Positions 47,445-59,591 are shown, counted from the stretch's first letter. The stretch is DNA of 64,000 bases from Paenibacillus sp. sptzw28 (GCF_019550795.1 NZ_CP080545.1:1135501-1199500); one strand, 5' to 3'. The notes: generated from the sequence alone by a model not told the origin. Program-made: numbers and translations.

Positions 47445-49040
47445 TTAAGCGATTTCCGCATCAAAGAAACAGTACTGGTTGCGCCCGTTTTGTTTGGCCG
47501 CATACATAGCCTTATCGGCATTTGTTAGGACAGTCTTGGCATCCGCGTCCGTTTCGGTAACAATATCGATTCCAATACTGGCGGAAATCCGATATGGATT
47601 ATTGTCCAGCAGGACCGGCTGCCCGAGCTGCACGTTTAACCGGTCTGCATAATCGGTTAACCACTCCGTTGAAGGTGAGATATCCTGCAGAAGTATTACG
47701 AATTCGTCTCCGCCCATACGCGCGATGCAAGCATCGGAAGGGGAACAGGAAAGCAAGCGTTCCGCGACCGTCTGCAAAAGCTCATCGCCAGCTGAATGAC
47801 CAAGCGTATCATTGACGCACTTAAAGCGGTCCAAGTCAATCGAAATGACGGCAATCACACGGTTCGCCGTAACGGTCTGCCCGATTGCAAGGTCCAGCAT
47901 TTCGTAGAAGCGTCTCCGGTTTAGGAGCCCGGTAAGCGGATCATGATATGCCAGAAAAGAAAGCTTCCTTTCGTTTTCATTCTGCATAGTGACGTCTTTG
48001 GTTGTCATGTACGTCCAGATTCGGCCTTCCACTTCCATATAACGAGTGTTGATTTCAATGATGTACACCTCGTTAATATGATTGCGTATTTGAAGCTCCA
48101 ACTGAATGATTTCTTTGTTTGCCAGCGCGTCAGTCAGCTGCTTATATGTGGTTCCGTCTCCTTCAATCGTAACGAATGTTGAGATTCTCTCTCTTTTCCA
48201 ATGGGATTCCTGGAAGTTTTGCACCCCGATCAGGCGCAACAAAGCGGGGTTCGCCTCGACGATTCTATTCAGCTCGTCCAGCAGCACAATTCCATTCGGA
48301 GATAGATCGAACAAAATCTGATATCTTCTGCCGGTGGTGGACAAAAAATCGTAATTAACGGTCGCATAACGGATAAACAGCAGGAAAATAATAACCGAAT
48401 AGGAAGAGAAGGCGACCGTCGGGAGAAAAGGGTTCCAGGCTTCGAGCGTACCCATGAATAAAAATGAAAGTGCCATCCATATGTTGGCGATCACGGCCCC
48501 TTTCAAAATAAGCCGCAGCCGTGTCCTCTCCTGAACGCTGACTTTATTGGACTTTGCCCTTCGATAAGCCGCTATGCTTTGACTTAAAAAGCCGGACACC
48601 GTATAAATGAGCAAGCCGAAAATCACTATACTGAACAGGCCGCTATAATGTATTGTGCGCCAATAAGGCCCGTGAATCACATCGAAGTCCAGCAAAGGAG
48701 ACCGGGCTGCCAGTACGGCTATACCCAGCAGCGGAACCGAGGCGCAGCAGTGGAAGAGAAAAGGGCGGTACGTCGATTTGCTTAACGCTCTGGAGAAGTA
48801 AAGTCCGAACGTCATCGATAAAAATGCTGCTGCGAGCATGATATTGACTGCAAACAGCGACGATTCATCCGGGAGCACATGTAATAAAAATTGGCCGAAG
48901 AAAACAAAGCTGAATGATAAAATGAAAAGCATCGTTATGCGATGCAGTTTGCTTTGCGGATCCCGCAGATATATTTCTATCGCCAAAGCAAAGAGAAATA
49001 GGAAGGGGAGACAATAGTAGAGGTAAGGCCAAGGATTCAT
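47445..49040 (-). CDS. Membrane diguanylate cyclase (7TM-like, PAS, GGDEF)
   Basis: The start MNPWPYLYYCLPFLFLF is chosen because GGAG lies 8 bases before this ATG. The upstream open frame extends 62 codons without a ribosome binding site. The 531-residue protein has about seven N-terminal membrane helices and a PAS domain (FDLSPNGIVLLDELNRIVEA). A GGDEF domain has its active site RMGGDEFVIL near residues 443-447, with DPLTGLLNRRRF earlier. No RxxD inhibitory site precedes it. It makes c-di-GMP from GTP, the ligand of the riboswitches at 23.5 kb. Confidence 0.9.
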   Translation of the reverse strand: MNPWPYLYYCLPFLFLFALAIEIYLRDPQSKLHRITMLFILSFSFVFFGQFLLHVLPDESSLFAVNIMLAAAFLSMTFGLYFSRALSKSTYRPFLFHCCASVPLLGIAVLAARSPLLDFDVIHGPYWRTIHYSGLFSIVIFGLLIYTVSGFLSQSIAAYRRAKSNKVSVQERTRLRLILKGAVIANIWMALSFLFMGTLEAWNPFLPTVAFSSYSVIIFLLFIRYATVNYDFLSTTGRRYQILFDLSPNGIVLLDELNRIVEANPALLRLIGVQNFQESHWKRERISTFVTIEGDGTTYKQLTDALANKEIIQLELQIRNHINEVYIIEINTRYMEVEGRIWTYMTTKDVTMQNENERKLSFLAYHDPLTGLLNRRRFYEMLDLAIGQTVTANRVIAVISIDLDRFKCVNDTLGHSAGDELLQTVAERLLSCSPSDACIARMGGDEFVILLQDISPSTEWLTDYADRLNVQLGQPVLLDNNPYRISASIGIDIVTETDADAKTVLTNADKAMYAAKQNGRNQYCFFDAEIA

Positions 49041-49399
49041 ATTCATCAGCTCCGATAAAGAATGCGCACTGAGGTGAGGTTGGAAGAGAATTGCAGTATT
49101 GCCTGTATCGTACCACAGAGCCACTGTTAATTCTACAAATTTTGACGCCGTTCTCGGGGGAGTATTGACCCTCGACGTATTCGACAGTGTGACGCTGGCG
49201 GCGGTTTTTGCTTTTTTCGATTTCACTACTTAGGGGGATGACCCATGTCCATATGTATAGGGCCATCTCCACAAAGAGTGGAACGGCGTTACACGGGCGC
49301 AGCGGGGAAACCGACAAAAAGGAACAGGATTTTATGAATAACTGCAGAATATTTATCAAGGGCAAGATTGTTAAGTGTAGAAGGCGGGGAGTGAAGACG
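49041..49399. other. Divergent intergenic region before thyA
   Basis: Both neighbouring frames remain open far into this interval (MKSKKAKTAASV to the left, MTHVHMYRAIST to the right), but neither has a ribosome binding site there. It probably holds the two promoters. No palindrome or riboswitch was recognised. Confidence 0.5.
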
Positions 49400-50233
49400 G
49401 TGGCAGCAGCTGATGAAATTTACAGAGACATGGTTATTGATATTTTGGAGCACGGAGTATGGGATAAAGACCAAACGGTCAGGACCGTATGGGCTGACGG
49501 CACGCCGGCGTATACCAAAAGCGTGATTTGCAAGCAGGTGACTTACGATAATACGGAGGTTCCGATCTTAACGACAAAGCGAATCCCATGGAAGTCTGCG
49601 ATACATGAAATGCTATGGTTTTATGTTAAGCGAACAAGCGATTGCTCATATCTTGATCAAAACAAGGTGGTCATATGGAAAGAATGGACGAACAAGAGCA
49701 ATAATATCGGGAAAGCCTATGGTTATCAATTAGGCAAACCGATTATGGTCAACGGCAGAATCACCAACCAAGTCCATCACTTAATCGATCAACTGATAAC
49801 CAATCCGGCATCCAGAAGGCATGTCATTTCTTTATGGGATGTTGACGAGCTGGACCAAATGGAATTATACCCGTGCGTTTGGAACAATCAGTGGTTGGTT
49901 AAAGAGGGAAAGCTTCATCTTATCGTCAGCGTCCGGTCTAACGACATCGGACTCGGAAATCCGTTTAATGTGTTTCAATATTATGTATTGCAGCGCATGG
50001 TTTCGCAGGTGACGGGCCATCAACTGGGGACATTAACTTTCAACATCAATGACGCGCATGTATACGAGCGCCACATAGACCACTTGAAGGAACAGATTAC
50101 ACGGGAATCGTACCCGGCTCCGGAATTATGGATAAACCCCGACATAAGGAGCTTCGACGACTTCACGATCAATGATTTCAAGCTCATCAATTATCAGTAT
50201 CATCCTTCAATCAAGATGGAAATCGCAATTTAA
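49400..50233 (+). CDS. thyA: Thymidylate synthase, ThyA type
   Basis: GTG 49400 is favoured because AGGCGGGG lies about 10 bases upstream, giving 277 residues. It methylates dUMP to dTMP using methylene-tetrahydrofolate. Characteristic segments are VPILTTKRIPWKSAIHEMLW, the active-site Cys159 in LYPCVWNNQW, SVRSNDIGLGNPFNVFQYY and the C-terminal FTINDFKLINYQYHPSIKME. The length and sequence resemble B. subtilis ThyA, a form also found in phages. The gene is single and intact. Confidence 0.92.
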   Translation: MAAADEIYRDMVIDILEHGVWDKDQTVRTVWADGTPAYTKSVICKQVTYDNTEVPILTTKRIPWKSAIHEMLWFYVKRTSDCSYLDQNKVVIWKEWTNKSNNIGKAYGYQLGKPIMVNGRITNQVHHLIDQLITNPASRRHVISLWDVDELDQMELYPCVWNNQWLVKEGKLHLIVSVRSNDIGLGNPFNVFQYYVLQRMVSQVTGHQLGTLTFNINDAHVYERHIDHLKEQITRESYPAPELWINPDIRSFDDFTINDFKLINYQYHPSIKMEIAI

Positions 50234-50469
50234 TTACGCAGCTGCCGGATTCCGCTAAGCCGGCAAAAATCACAATAAGAGATTAACTCGGCCTTGAAGA
50301 AATGACTTCAAGGCTAGCTTTTTGTCGTCTGCATGTTGCAAGAAGAGTTATTGCGACTGTGATGTTAGCTCGATGATGCATGAAAGGGTCGTATGGTAAT
50401 CATACTAACATTCAAACGGGACAAACCCGCAGAAGCGCACCCATCAGGTGATTGGAGGACGAGATCAAG

Positions 50470-50781
50470 TTGACGATATTTATACTTTCTCTCATGCTAT
50501 TTTTCCTTAGCGTTGGATTTGTACTCATTATGGACCTGCTCTTCCTGCAAATACCACTCCGTGAATCCCTCGATAATGTGATGACTCCGTTCAAATCCAT
50601 GCTGACTCAAGAGATCCTGGTCATTTCCTTGATGATCCTTTACGCAATAGGCAAACCTGCCGTTATTCATTATAAGAGGAAAAACAAGCGTCAGCAGTCC
50701 GCTTCATCGACTGGTCCCGGATCGTCTTCGAAAGCCGGCCACCACCAACAAGAAGGCAGGAATAACCACTCCGAAAAATAA
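50470..50781 (+). CDS. Small two-helix membrane protein
   Basis: TTG 50470 is chosen because GGAGGA ends 9 bases upstream, giving 103 residues. Two membrane segments (FILSLMLFFLSVGFVLIMDL and ILVISLMILYAIGKPAVI) are followed by a basic, serine/histidine-rich tail. The tail is encoded opposite the end of gerB, so its sequence is constrained by overlap and the true end may be of little importance. No family is recognised. It could be a small accessory of the ger locus. Confidence 0.5.
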   Translation: MTIFILSLMLFFLSVGFVLIMDLLFLQIPLRESLDNVMTPFKSMLTQEILVISLMILYAIGKPAVIHYKRKNKRQQSASSTGPGSSSKAGHHQQEGRNNHSEK

Positions 50782-51804
50782 AAAGACGGTAACAAGCAAG
50801 ATATCTCCTTCTTCGATTTGCTCCGTAAAGTTGCCTGAGAGCATCATGGCTATGGATAAGATGATGATTCCGACCGGATAAACAAGCCTCCGGTAATCAC
50901 GGATTTTAAACAGGTCTGAAGCTGCCAGCACACCCGCATAAAAGAAGATCGCGACTTTAAAGAAATCCCCGATAATCAACGTTAGAACGACTACAACGTC
51001 AAGCCGCTGAATAATCTCGCCTATATTGATCAGGCTGACCGTGTGCAGGAGAGGGAATGTAGCCCTTCCTGCGATATCCGTCCCGAGCACCGCGATATTC
51101 ATTGCAGTGGAAGTACTCAGGATGATGCTGCTGAACAATACAGCGGCGAACCCCGCCCCGATCCCTCTTTTTTGATGATTCAAATAGGGCAGCAGCATGG
51201 CGAAACAAATCACTTCTTCGTGAGGGAACTCGAATGTCTGTGTCAATGTTGTTGTAAGCACGGGGCCCCAGCCTTTGCCCAAGACCGGAAGCAGCCGGTT
51301 AATTTCAACGATTCCGGAAGCCCACAAGAGGAAATTGGTGAGTACTGCCAATATGATCAGTACAGCAATGAAAATCTGACCCGTCCTTGCCAACACTTCA
51401 ATACCTTTATTCAGGACATACACGATCGACAGGATCATAACGGCATTGACCGCAATTACCGGTGTTTGATCAAGTACAGAGCTGACGAGCAATTCGCCCC
51501 CCTCGCGCAAATCTCTTGCCGCTCCATGGATGAAAAATAAAACGTAGAGTACTCCCAAGGGCCATCCGATCCATCTTCCCAGTATCTCTCTGATGTAACC
51601 GGTCAGCGGAAGCTTCGGATACAGCCGGTAGAGGGAAGCATAAATCAGGAATATCGTAAGTCCGCCCAGCGATCCCAATAGAATCGCCAGCCAAGCGTCC
51701 TTCCCCGCCTTGATTGCAAGAACGCGCAGGACTGCGGTTCCCAGATCAAACAGCACGATTAACGAAAACAATTGTCCCGGACTGATTTTCGCTTTCTCCA
51801 CCAT
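50704..51804 (-). CDS. Spore germination permease, GerB family
   Basis: This 366-residue protein has ten predicted membrane helices and belongs to the APC-type spore germination permeases. Visible features are ISPGQLFSLIVLFDLGTAVL at the start and PLTGYIREILGRWIGWPLG. LTQTFEFPHEEVICFAMLLP in the middle is the conserved germinant-pocket region. It is the B subunit of a Ger receptor in the inner spore membrane that binds small nutrients. It is the third gene of the minus-strand operon and starts 23 bases after the gerC stop. The ligand cannot be inferred. Confidence 0.9.
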   Translation of the reverse strand: MVEKAKISPGQLFSLIVLFDLGTAVLRVLAIKAGKDAWLAILLGSLGGLTIFLIYASLYRLYPKLPLTGYIREILGRWIGWPLGVLYVLFFIHGAARDLREGGELLVSSVLDQTPVIAVNAVMILSIVYVLNKGIEVLARTGQIFIAVLIILAVLTNFLLWASGIVEINRLLPVLGKGWGPVLTTTLTQTFEFPHEEVICFAMLLPYLNHQKRGIGAGFAAVLFSSIILSTSTAMNIAVLGTDIAGRATFPLLHTVSLINIGEIIQRLDVVVVLTLIIGDFFKVAIFFYAGVLAASDLFKIRDYRRLVYPVGIIILSIAMMLSGNFTEQIEEGDILLVTVFLFFGVVIPAFLLVVAGFRRRSGTSR

Positions 51805-51827
51805 TACCCACCACCGTTTCCACTGCG

Positions 51828-53030
51828 CTACTTCTTTTCTTTGGACAAAAACGATTTCGATACCATACCCGTACGCCGGATTGTCGAGGCGACCTGTACC
51901 TCAACCTTGCACTCGGGAAAAATCCTGTCCCATTCCTTCTCCATTTTTTGCCATGCCTTCGGATTGGCGCGATCAACCGCTTCCCCGAAACCGAGAACAT
52001 CGGTCTTCAGCTTTTGGGCTGTCTTGACAGCCGCCATCACATCATGCATGGTTTCTTTGTTCAGCTGCTGTTCCAGCTTCCTCATTTCCGCCGATTTGCT
52101 GAGATCAACCGGGCACATGGTTTCTCCCACAGATGCGATCTCTTGAATATTTATCCGGATCAACGGCTTTTCTCCGCGGATCACCGCTTTGATTTCCGAG
52201 CGGGATCGGAGAATTTCAATCGCGATGGCATCCTTATCATCATCACAGTCGAGATTGATAATACTGCTCTTCATTCGATTGTTAATCCAGGACACTCCCC
52301 GGGCTTGTGCGCCGTTCACCCATCCTGCCAATTTTCCCTTTTTAAATAAGGCCATGCCGCTTGTATACAGGTCTGACGGGACATCGGTCTGTTCCACGTT
52401 GGAATTTTTCTTCCCGGCTTCCGGATCTCCGACAAGCTTTATTCCGCTGATGACGGGACCTCCTCCTTTGGTGATCAGCCCGCGAATGACATCGTCCACC
52501 TCGACTTCGTAGCTTTCCGCCAATACCCTTCCCGATATTTTTATTTTGCCTAGAATGGCATTGGCCGGAATGGCCTCAACGGCCGTAACGTTCTTCAGAA
52601 TCATCACGGCTTCGGTGTTTTTGGCAATGAATACTCTTGTCGTCAAACGCGGTTCAGGATCCCGCTCGATCAAATCGAATACCTCTTCGATCCCTTCTCG
52701 CGCCAATTTTTCCCCGATTACAAATACCCGCATATGCTGGGCATTAATTCTTCGCGGTACCTTTTGAGATGCTTTACGGATCGCTTCGAGCAGTGTCTTC
52801 CCCCTGCCGGAATAAACATTAACCGGTATTCCGCCGGTCGCTTTCTCGCCTGCAATTTCTCTGGCGTTAACAACCTGGAACGAGAAGAGGTAATTGTCCC
52901 GGTTGGTTTTATCAATTCCCATGGCCAGTGCGAAGGCCAGCTCATTCATTTCCCGGTAATTCCAGCACCCTGTCAGAGGAAACATGCTGAAGAGAGCCAT
53001 TAGAGCAAGCAAACCCGTTTTAAGCTTCAT
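51828..53030 (-). CDS. Spore germination lipoprotein, GerC family
   Basis: This 400-residue Ger(x)C protein has a lipoprotein signal peptide with lipobox LTGC and the conserved WNYREMNELAFALAMGID after it. Further family segments are ALRKASQKVPRRI-like EAIRKASQKVPRRINAQHMR and SGMALFKKGKLAGWVNG. It is the lipid-anchored C subunit of the germinant receptor on the outer face of the inner spore membrane. AAGGAGG before the ATG gives good translation. It sits between gerA and gerB, with gaps of 55 and 23 bases. Confidence 0.92.
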   Translation of the reverse strand: MKLKTGLLALMALFSMFPLTGCWNYREMNELAFALAMGIDKTNRDNYLFSFQVVNAREIAGEKATGGIPVNVYSGRGKTLLEAIRKASQKVPRRINAQHMRVFVIGEKLAREGIEEVFDLIERDPEPRLTTRVFIAKNTEAVMILKNVTAVEAIPANAILGKIKISGRVLAESYEVEVDDVIRGLITKGGGPVISGIKLVGDPEAGKKNSNVEQTDVPSDLYTSGMALFKKGKLAGWVNGAQARGVSWINNRMKSSIINLDCDDDKDAIAIEILRSRSEIKAVIRGEKPLIRINIQEIASVGETMCPVDLSKSAEMRKLEQQLNKETMHDVMAAVKTAQKLKTDVLGFGEAVDRANPKAWQKMEKEWDRIFPECKVEVQVASTIRRTGMVSKSFLSKEKK

Positions 53031-53085
53031 GCAGTTCCCTCCTTGAAATGTCCGGCTGTTAAGACCGGGTGAAGATTTGCCTGCG

Positions 53086-54639
53086 TCAGTTCTTCCGCTT
53101 TGCGTCCGGTAATTCCGGCCGTGTATTCGGCGTCTTAAAGGGCGAGCGCCATAACGTATCCTTCTGATGCTTGAATCCGAATGGAGCGAATGGAGACAAA
53201 TACGGAATCCCGAAAGAACGCAAGCTGGTCAAGTGAGCAACAAGCAGAATGATGCCTAAGAAAACCCCGTAGAAACCGAAGGTGGAAGCCGCGATCATCA
53301 TGGGAAACCTGATTAACCTCGCTGAAGTGGATAAAGTAAACCCGGGCAATGTAAAGCTCGCAATACCCGTGAATGAAACAATGATGACCATCATTGCCGT
53401 TACAATCCCAGCTTCCACCGCCGCTTGTCCCAGCACGATAGCGCCGACTGTGGAGACCGCTTGTCCAATGGCTCGAGGCATGCGGGTGCCTGCCTCCCTC
53501 ATGAGTTCAAATGCAATCTCCATAAGAATAGCCTCGAAAAAGACCGGGAAAGGCACGCCTTCGCGTTGGGCCAGCAGATTGATGGCTAGCGGCGTGGGAA
53601 TCATCTCGTGATGGTAGGCGGTCACCGCGATGTATACCGATGGCAGAAGCATCACTACAAAAAAACTGAAGTAGCGGATCAGTCGCATGAATACGGCAAA
53701 TTCAAACCGCTGGTAGTAATCTTCAGCCGCTTTGAAAAACTGTGAAAAGGTCGTGGGTAAAATAAGGGTATTCGGAGTTCCGTCAACAAATACAGCGATA
53801 CGTCCCTCCAGCAAATTGCCGGTAACTACATCCGGCCGCTCCGTATTGTATACAGTGGGAAACGGTGTGAACGTTTGATCCTGAACCAATTCCTCAATGT
53901 AACCCGAGTCGAGAACGGCATCGATTCGAATATCCTTGAGTCGCCGTCTCATTTCCTCCACAAGCCGATCTTCCGCAATTCCTTTGAGGTACATAAGGGA
54001 GACTTCGGTCTGCGATATATTCCCGATTCGCATGGACTCCACCCACAGATTCGGGCTTTTCAGCCGGCGGCGGATCAGCGAAATATTGGTCCCGAGCGAT
54101 TCGTTAAAGCTATCCTTGGGGCCACGAATATTAACCTCGTTTCCGGGCTCGGTTACGCTTCTTCGTTCGCCGCCCCGGAGATTTCCGATAAGTGTGCCTG
54201 GGCAGCCGTCGACCAGGACGACGATATCTCCCGATAGAATGGCATACATCATACTGTTCCAGTCGCGCTGATATTTTACGGCGCCAACGGTTAGTGCTCT
54301 GCTCAGGATGACGTCGAAGGTATGCTGAGGCTCGTTTGAATTAGGCGCCTCTTCATCCCGGGCCTCGCTCAATAACGAACGCGCGACAAAATCATTTACC
54401 TTGTCCGCGTCCGCCAGACCCTCCATGTAAATGGCCGCAACACGTATTTGTTGATCGTGCCCTATCTTGAATGTGCGGATATTCACATCAGGGCTGTTCC
54501 CGAGCTCCTGCTTGATGCGGTCAAGTGTATAGTCAATGTCGCTCTTAAGCGGAGGGTTTTTCTCCTGAAAGCCCATTTCGTGGACGATTTCTTTTTTCTT
54601 CTCTTTCTTTTTGCTGCCAAACAACCATCTGAATAACAT
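53086..54639 (-). CDS. Spore germination protein, GerA family
   Basis: The start MLFRWLFGSKKKEKKKE is chosen because AAAGGGG precedes this ATG, giving 517 residues. The cytoplasmic N-terminal domain contains DINRTFKI-like NIRTFKIGHDQQIRVAAIYM and GDIVVLVDGCPGTLIGNLRG. Membrane helices lie in the C-terminal half, with ALTAYHHEMIPTPLAI-like VTAYHHEMIPTPLAINLLAQ and the typical SFGIPYLSPFAPF near the end. It is the A subunit, proposed to form the oligomeric ion channel of the receptor. It is first in the gerA-gerC-gerB operon. Confidence 0.93.
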   Translation of the reverse strand: MLFRWLFGSKKKEKKKEIVHEMGFQEKNPPLKSDIDYTLDRIKQELGNSPDVNIRTFKIGHDQQIRVAAIYMEGLADADKVNDFVARSLLSEARDEEAPNSNEPQHTFDVILSRALTVGAVKYQRDWNSMMYAILSGDIVVLVDGCPGTLIGNLRGGERRSVTEPGNEVNIRGPKDSFNESLGTNISLIRRRLKSPNLWVESMRIGNISQTEVSLMYLKGIAEDRLVEEMRRRLKDIRIDAVLDSGYIEELVQDQTFTPFPTVYNTERPDVVTGNLLEGRIAVFVDGTPNTLILPTTFSQFFKAAEDYYQRFEFAVFMRLIRYFSFFVVMLLPSVYIAVTAYHHEMIPTPLAINLLAQREGVPFPVFFEAILMEIAFELMREAGTRMPRAIGQAVSTVGAIVLGQAAVEAGIVTAMMVIIVSFTGIASFTLPGFTLSTSARLIRFPMMIAASTFGFYGVFLGIILLVAHLTSLRSFGIPYLSPFAPFGFKHQKDTLWRSPFKTPNTRPELPDAKRKN

Positions 54640-54757
54640 AATGTACCCCTTTGCAGGCTGGACTGTTGTCATTATTTGTTATTCTGCCGGTTGCTATACA
54701 AATAAAAATAACCCCAAGGACCATTTGTCCAAGAGGCTTATAAAATTGTATGAAAAC

Positions 54758-56646
<1,889 letters not shown>

Positions 56647-56668
56647 CGGGGCGAATCTTTAACATCAG

Positions 56669-57058
56669 GAATATGCCAAATGCGGAGTTGCAATAGACAA
56701 TGAGGAAATGCTGCTCTCTATTATTGATGAGAACTTATACCTAATGAAGGATAGGCCGAACCTTTTCCAACACGACGATTCCCATATCGCAAATTTTATT
56801 GTTAAGGATGGTAAGCTTTCACGCATCATTGATTTCAATAGGCATGACTGGGGAGATCCAATTCATGAATTTGTGAAGGTCGGAATTTTTAGCGCGGCAG
56901 TCAGTGTTCCTTTTTCAGTCGGGCAGGTGAAGCCGGAGGAACTGGACACGATGTTGATGAAGATCCACAAGGTAATGGATGACCACGATTGCTTCAAGCT
57001 AATCGTGCCAAAGTGGTACAGTGAGTTTCAACTGGGCAAAAAAGCCCCTCACCTTTGA
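56669..57058 (+). pseudogene. Aminoglycoside-phosphotransferase-like kinase, truncated and internally deleted
   Basis: The fragment reads LFQHDDSHIANFIVKDGKLS, RIIDFNRHDWGDPIHEFVKV and FSVGQ. This is the catalytic loop and metal-binding DFN motif of APH-family kinases. It then jumps in frame to VKPEELDTMLMKIHKVMDDH, part of the C-terminal helix region of the same family, so about 25-40 residues are missing. The N-terminal lobe is absent and no good start exists. It cannot be functional. Confidence 0.7.
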
Positions 57059-57077
57059 AAAGGGCGAGGGGCTTCGT
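57042..57077. terminator. Bidirectional terminator
   Basis: AAGCCCCTC and GAGGGGCTT form the stem, with AAAAA before and CGTTT after. It lies between the kinase remnant and the converging nucleotidase gene. Confidence 0.82.
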
Positions 57078-57113
57078 TTACCGGATTGGAAAGATATGTG
57101 CGATAGAGACCGG

Positions 57114-58763
57114 TTAAGCAGGTGTTTGTAATTGTTCTTTTACTTGGGCACCAGCCAACGGCAGAGATTTGATGCGTCCTTCAAGCTTCGGAGCGATCGT
57201 TTCCTGCTTTTGAATAGTCTCCGTTACAAGGCTTGAAAGAAGCGGACCATTGTTTGAATCCAGCAAAAAGTTGGCGCCTTTAAACATTTCGTAACCGTCT
57301 CCGCCATTCGCGATAAAGTCTACGGTTGCAAGCGTATAAGTTGCGGCAGGATCGAGCGGTTTACCATTTACTTTCACGCCGATGATTCTGGATTGGACCG
57401 GAAGAGCGGCCTTGAACGCGTATTTAATGCCGCTGATTTGTGCAAACCGTCCCGCCCCTTCTTCCAAACCGCTGACGCTGTTCTCCAACGCTTGATACAG
57501 CTGCTTGCCTGTAATTTCAATCTTGACGACGTAATTCGTAAACGGCATCGCGTCCATAATGTCCTGTTTGGTCAATGGCCCAACCGGGAAGACCCGGTCT
57601 GCCCGGATGCCGCCGCCGTTAATCAGAGCGACGTCCGAGCCGGTATACTCGCGGATCGTATCGGCCACGTAGTTGCCGATTGCGGTTTCCCCTTGCCGCT
57701 GAGTCGATTTCATGACGTCGAGTTCGGTCGCGGTTTTGCCAATGACGACGGACAGCTGCTCCTTCAATTGGCCGATATATTTGTCCATGACCGCCTTTAC
57801 GGCCGCATCAGGCGCAAAGCCTTCCTTTGCAGCCTCCTCTTTCAATGCATAGCGATGATAGTTGAAATCTGCGATTTTTGAGTTCTTGATTTGGAGATTA
57901 ATTTCTCCCAGATATTCGAACTCGTCGCCGATAAACCACAGAAGCGTATCGTGAATTTTCTCAGGGCTTTCGTATGCGAACGCTGCGTGATCGCCGACGA
58001 TAAGATCGATGCCGTCAACTTTCTCAGCAAGGATACGAGCGTCTGGGCTGGAAAGATGAGAGGAGACAATGATAATATTCGCCCCAGCCGCTTTCATTTC
58101 CGGAATGATGGTCTTCATCGCTTCCACCGGATCAAGCACGATGGCATTATCACCCATTGTCGTGATTTCCGGGGCTTCTTCGTTAATTAACCCGGTAATG
58201 CCCACTTTCACGCCGTTAACTTCTTTAATGATGAACCGCGCGGCACCTTGTTCCTTCGCAAAGACATCATTGGTCCGCTTGTCGATGACGTTGGCGCTCA
58301 CCCATTTGAATTGACTCTTCGTTACCAGCTCAGCCAATCGGTCAGGGCCCATATCGAAATCATGATTACCGTATGTATCTACGTCAAGCTTGCCGGCATT
58401 GAATGCGTCGATCATGTGCTGTCCGTTAAAATTCGAGGACAACACCGATGTCGCGATATCGTCGCCGTTACCGATAAACAGGGAGTTCGGCTGCTCGGAT
58501 TTTATCCGGTTCGCCAGCCCGAAGTAGTTTGCGATATTTTCCGCACTGTCCGGCTGTCCGAAATTCCCGTGAAAATGCGTGTCGTGAATGATCGTAAGCG
58601 TAGTTTCCGCTAAAGGTCTGTTCGCTTTCTCATACGCCGGACCTACTAGATTCGGGGCAATAGCTTCCCCCTGTACGCCATGCGCGTGCACCATTGGAGA
58701 CAAAGCCGACACAAGTAGTCCTGCTGCCGCTACAGCAGCAAGAAACTTACTTTTTCTTTTCAT
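57114..58763 (-). CDS. Secreted 5'-nucleotidase/metallophosphoesterase (UshA-like)
   Basis: This 549-residue exported enzyme has a signal peptide (MKRKSKFLAAVAAAGLLVSA, cut near HAHG). The metallophosphatase domain shows IIHDTHFHGNFG, LFIGNGDDIATS, TYGNHDFDMG, IIVSSHLSSPDA and VGDHAAF, which carry the two-metal site. The C-terminal 5'-nucleotidase domain includes GGGIRADRVFPVGPLTKQDI, MPFTNYVVKIEITGKQL and FIANGGDGYEMF, where aromatic residues bind the base. It would dephosphorylate extracellular nucleotides for phosphate and nucleoside supply. TATAAT stands at 58805-58810 on the minus strand. It has no cell-wall sorting signal. Confidence 0.92.
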   Translation of the reverse strand: MKRKSKFLAAVAAAGLLVSALSPMVHAHGVQGEAIAPNLVGPAYEKANRPLAETTLTIIHDTHFHGNFGQPDSAENIANYFGLANRIKSEQPNSLFIGNGDDIATSVLSSNFNGQHMIDAFNAGKLDVDTYGNHDFDMGPDRLAELVTKSQFKWVSANVIDKRTNDVFAKEQGAARFIIKEVNGVKVGITGLINEEAPEITTMGDNAIVLDPVEAMKTIIPEMKAAGANIIIVSSHLSSPDARILAEKVDGIDLIVGDHAAFAYESPEKIHDTLLWFIGDEFEYLGEINLQIKNSKIADFNYHRYALKEEAAKEGFAPDAAVKAVMDKYIGQLKEQLSVVIGKTATELDVMKSTQRQGETAIGNYVADTIREYTGSDVALINGGGIRADRVFPVGPLTKQDIMDAMPFTNYVVKIEITGKQLYQALENSVSGLEEGAGRFAQISGIKYAFKAALPVQSRIIGVKVNGKPLDPAATYTLATVDFIANGGDGYEMFKGANFLLDSNNGPLLSSLVTETIQKQETIAPKLEGRIKSLPLAGAQVKEQLQTPA

Positions 58764-59020
58764 GCTTTTTTCCTCCTCGTAATTTGAGAATGGTAAACGA
58801 TCCCATTATATCACAGAAGTTTTTGATAGAATTAACCGATTGTAAAAAAGGTGTTAAATGTCAAGCTTTTTCCTATGTTAGGGTGGTATTTGAATCGTTA
58901 TGATGAATGACTGAAAGGAGCAGCTGACGTTCGCCTATTAGTTCACCCACGCAACATTTTTCTACTTATTGGCGTTACGCTATTGTAGAAACAAACAATT
59001 CATTCATAGGGGGTGCGGTT

Positions 59021-59452
59021 TTGTCACATAAGCTAATTGGCGCAGCGGCAGTCATACTGGATTCTGAAGGACGCGTTCTGTTGGTAAAACACAGCTACGG
59101 AAAAAATAATTGGGATCTTCCCGGGGGGAAAGCAGAAAAGGATGAGTCAGCACAGGAAACTGCAAAGAGAGAGGTGTTGGAAGAAACAGGACTTGAAGTT
59201 ACAGTAGGACAATTAACCGGCATATATTATGATCCAGGCTATGACATGCACCATTTTGTTTTCCTGTCGAATAACGACCATAATCAACAACCTCAGCCGA
59301 GTTCACCAGAAATATTGGAATGCAGATATTGCTCAATAGATGATCTCCCCAAACCGATTAGCGATTTTACTTATAAACGTATACAGGAAGCTTTAGACAA
59401 GGACAGGCAGCATCTATTCCACGTTATTGGTCCTAGACAGTGGATTGAATAA
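59021..59452 (+). CDS. Nudix hydrolase
   Basis: This 143-residue protein starts with TTG behind AGGGGG. The Nudix box is complete: GGKAEKDESAQETAKREV followed by LEETGL, with REVLEE coordinating the divalent metal. It hydrolyses a nucleoside diphosphate linked to another group. The specificity is not evident, although the small size and KNNWDLPGGK phrase resemble MutT/ADP-ribose-type enzymes. It is a single gene with its own upstream region. Confidence 0.92.
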   Translation: MSHKLIGAAAVILDSEGRVLLVKHSYGKNNWDLPGGKAEKDESAQETAKREVLEETGLEVTVGQLTGIYYDPGYDMHHFVFLSNNDHNQQPQPSSPEILECRYCSIDDLPKPISDFTYKRIQEALDKDRQHLFHVIGPRQWIE

Positions 59453-59591
59453 GTCGATTTAAGTTGTCTCAGTGGATCAGGAATGACTAGAATGGTAATA
59501 GTAGTGTCCGTGTGGAGAAGACCGGGCAGGAGATAATCAGACATTCCGTCTTCTCCTTCAATGAAAAGAATAATGTGTGGGGAGAGTTGAC

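Noticed and set aside
51043..51540. 165-codon plus-strand ORF opposite gerB
   Set aside because: It is an antisense shadow of a clear membrane-protein gene, with no start signal.
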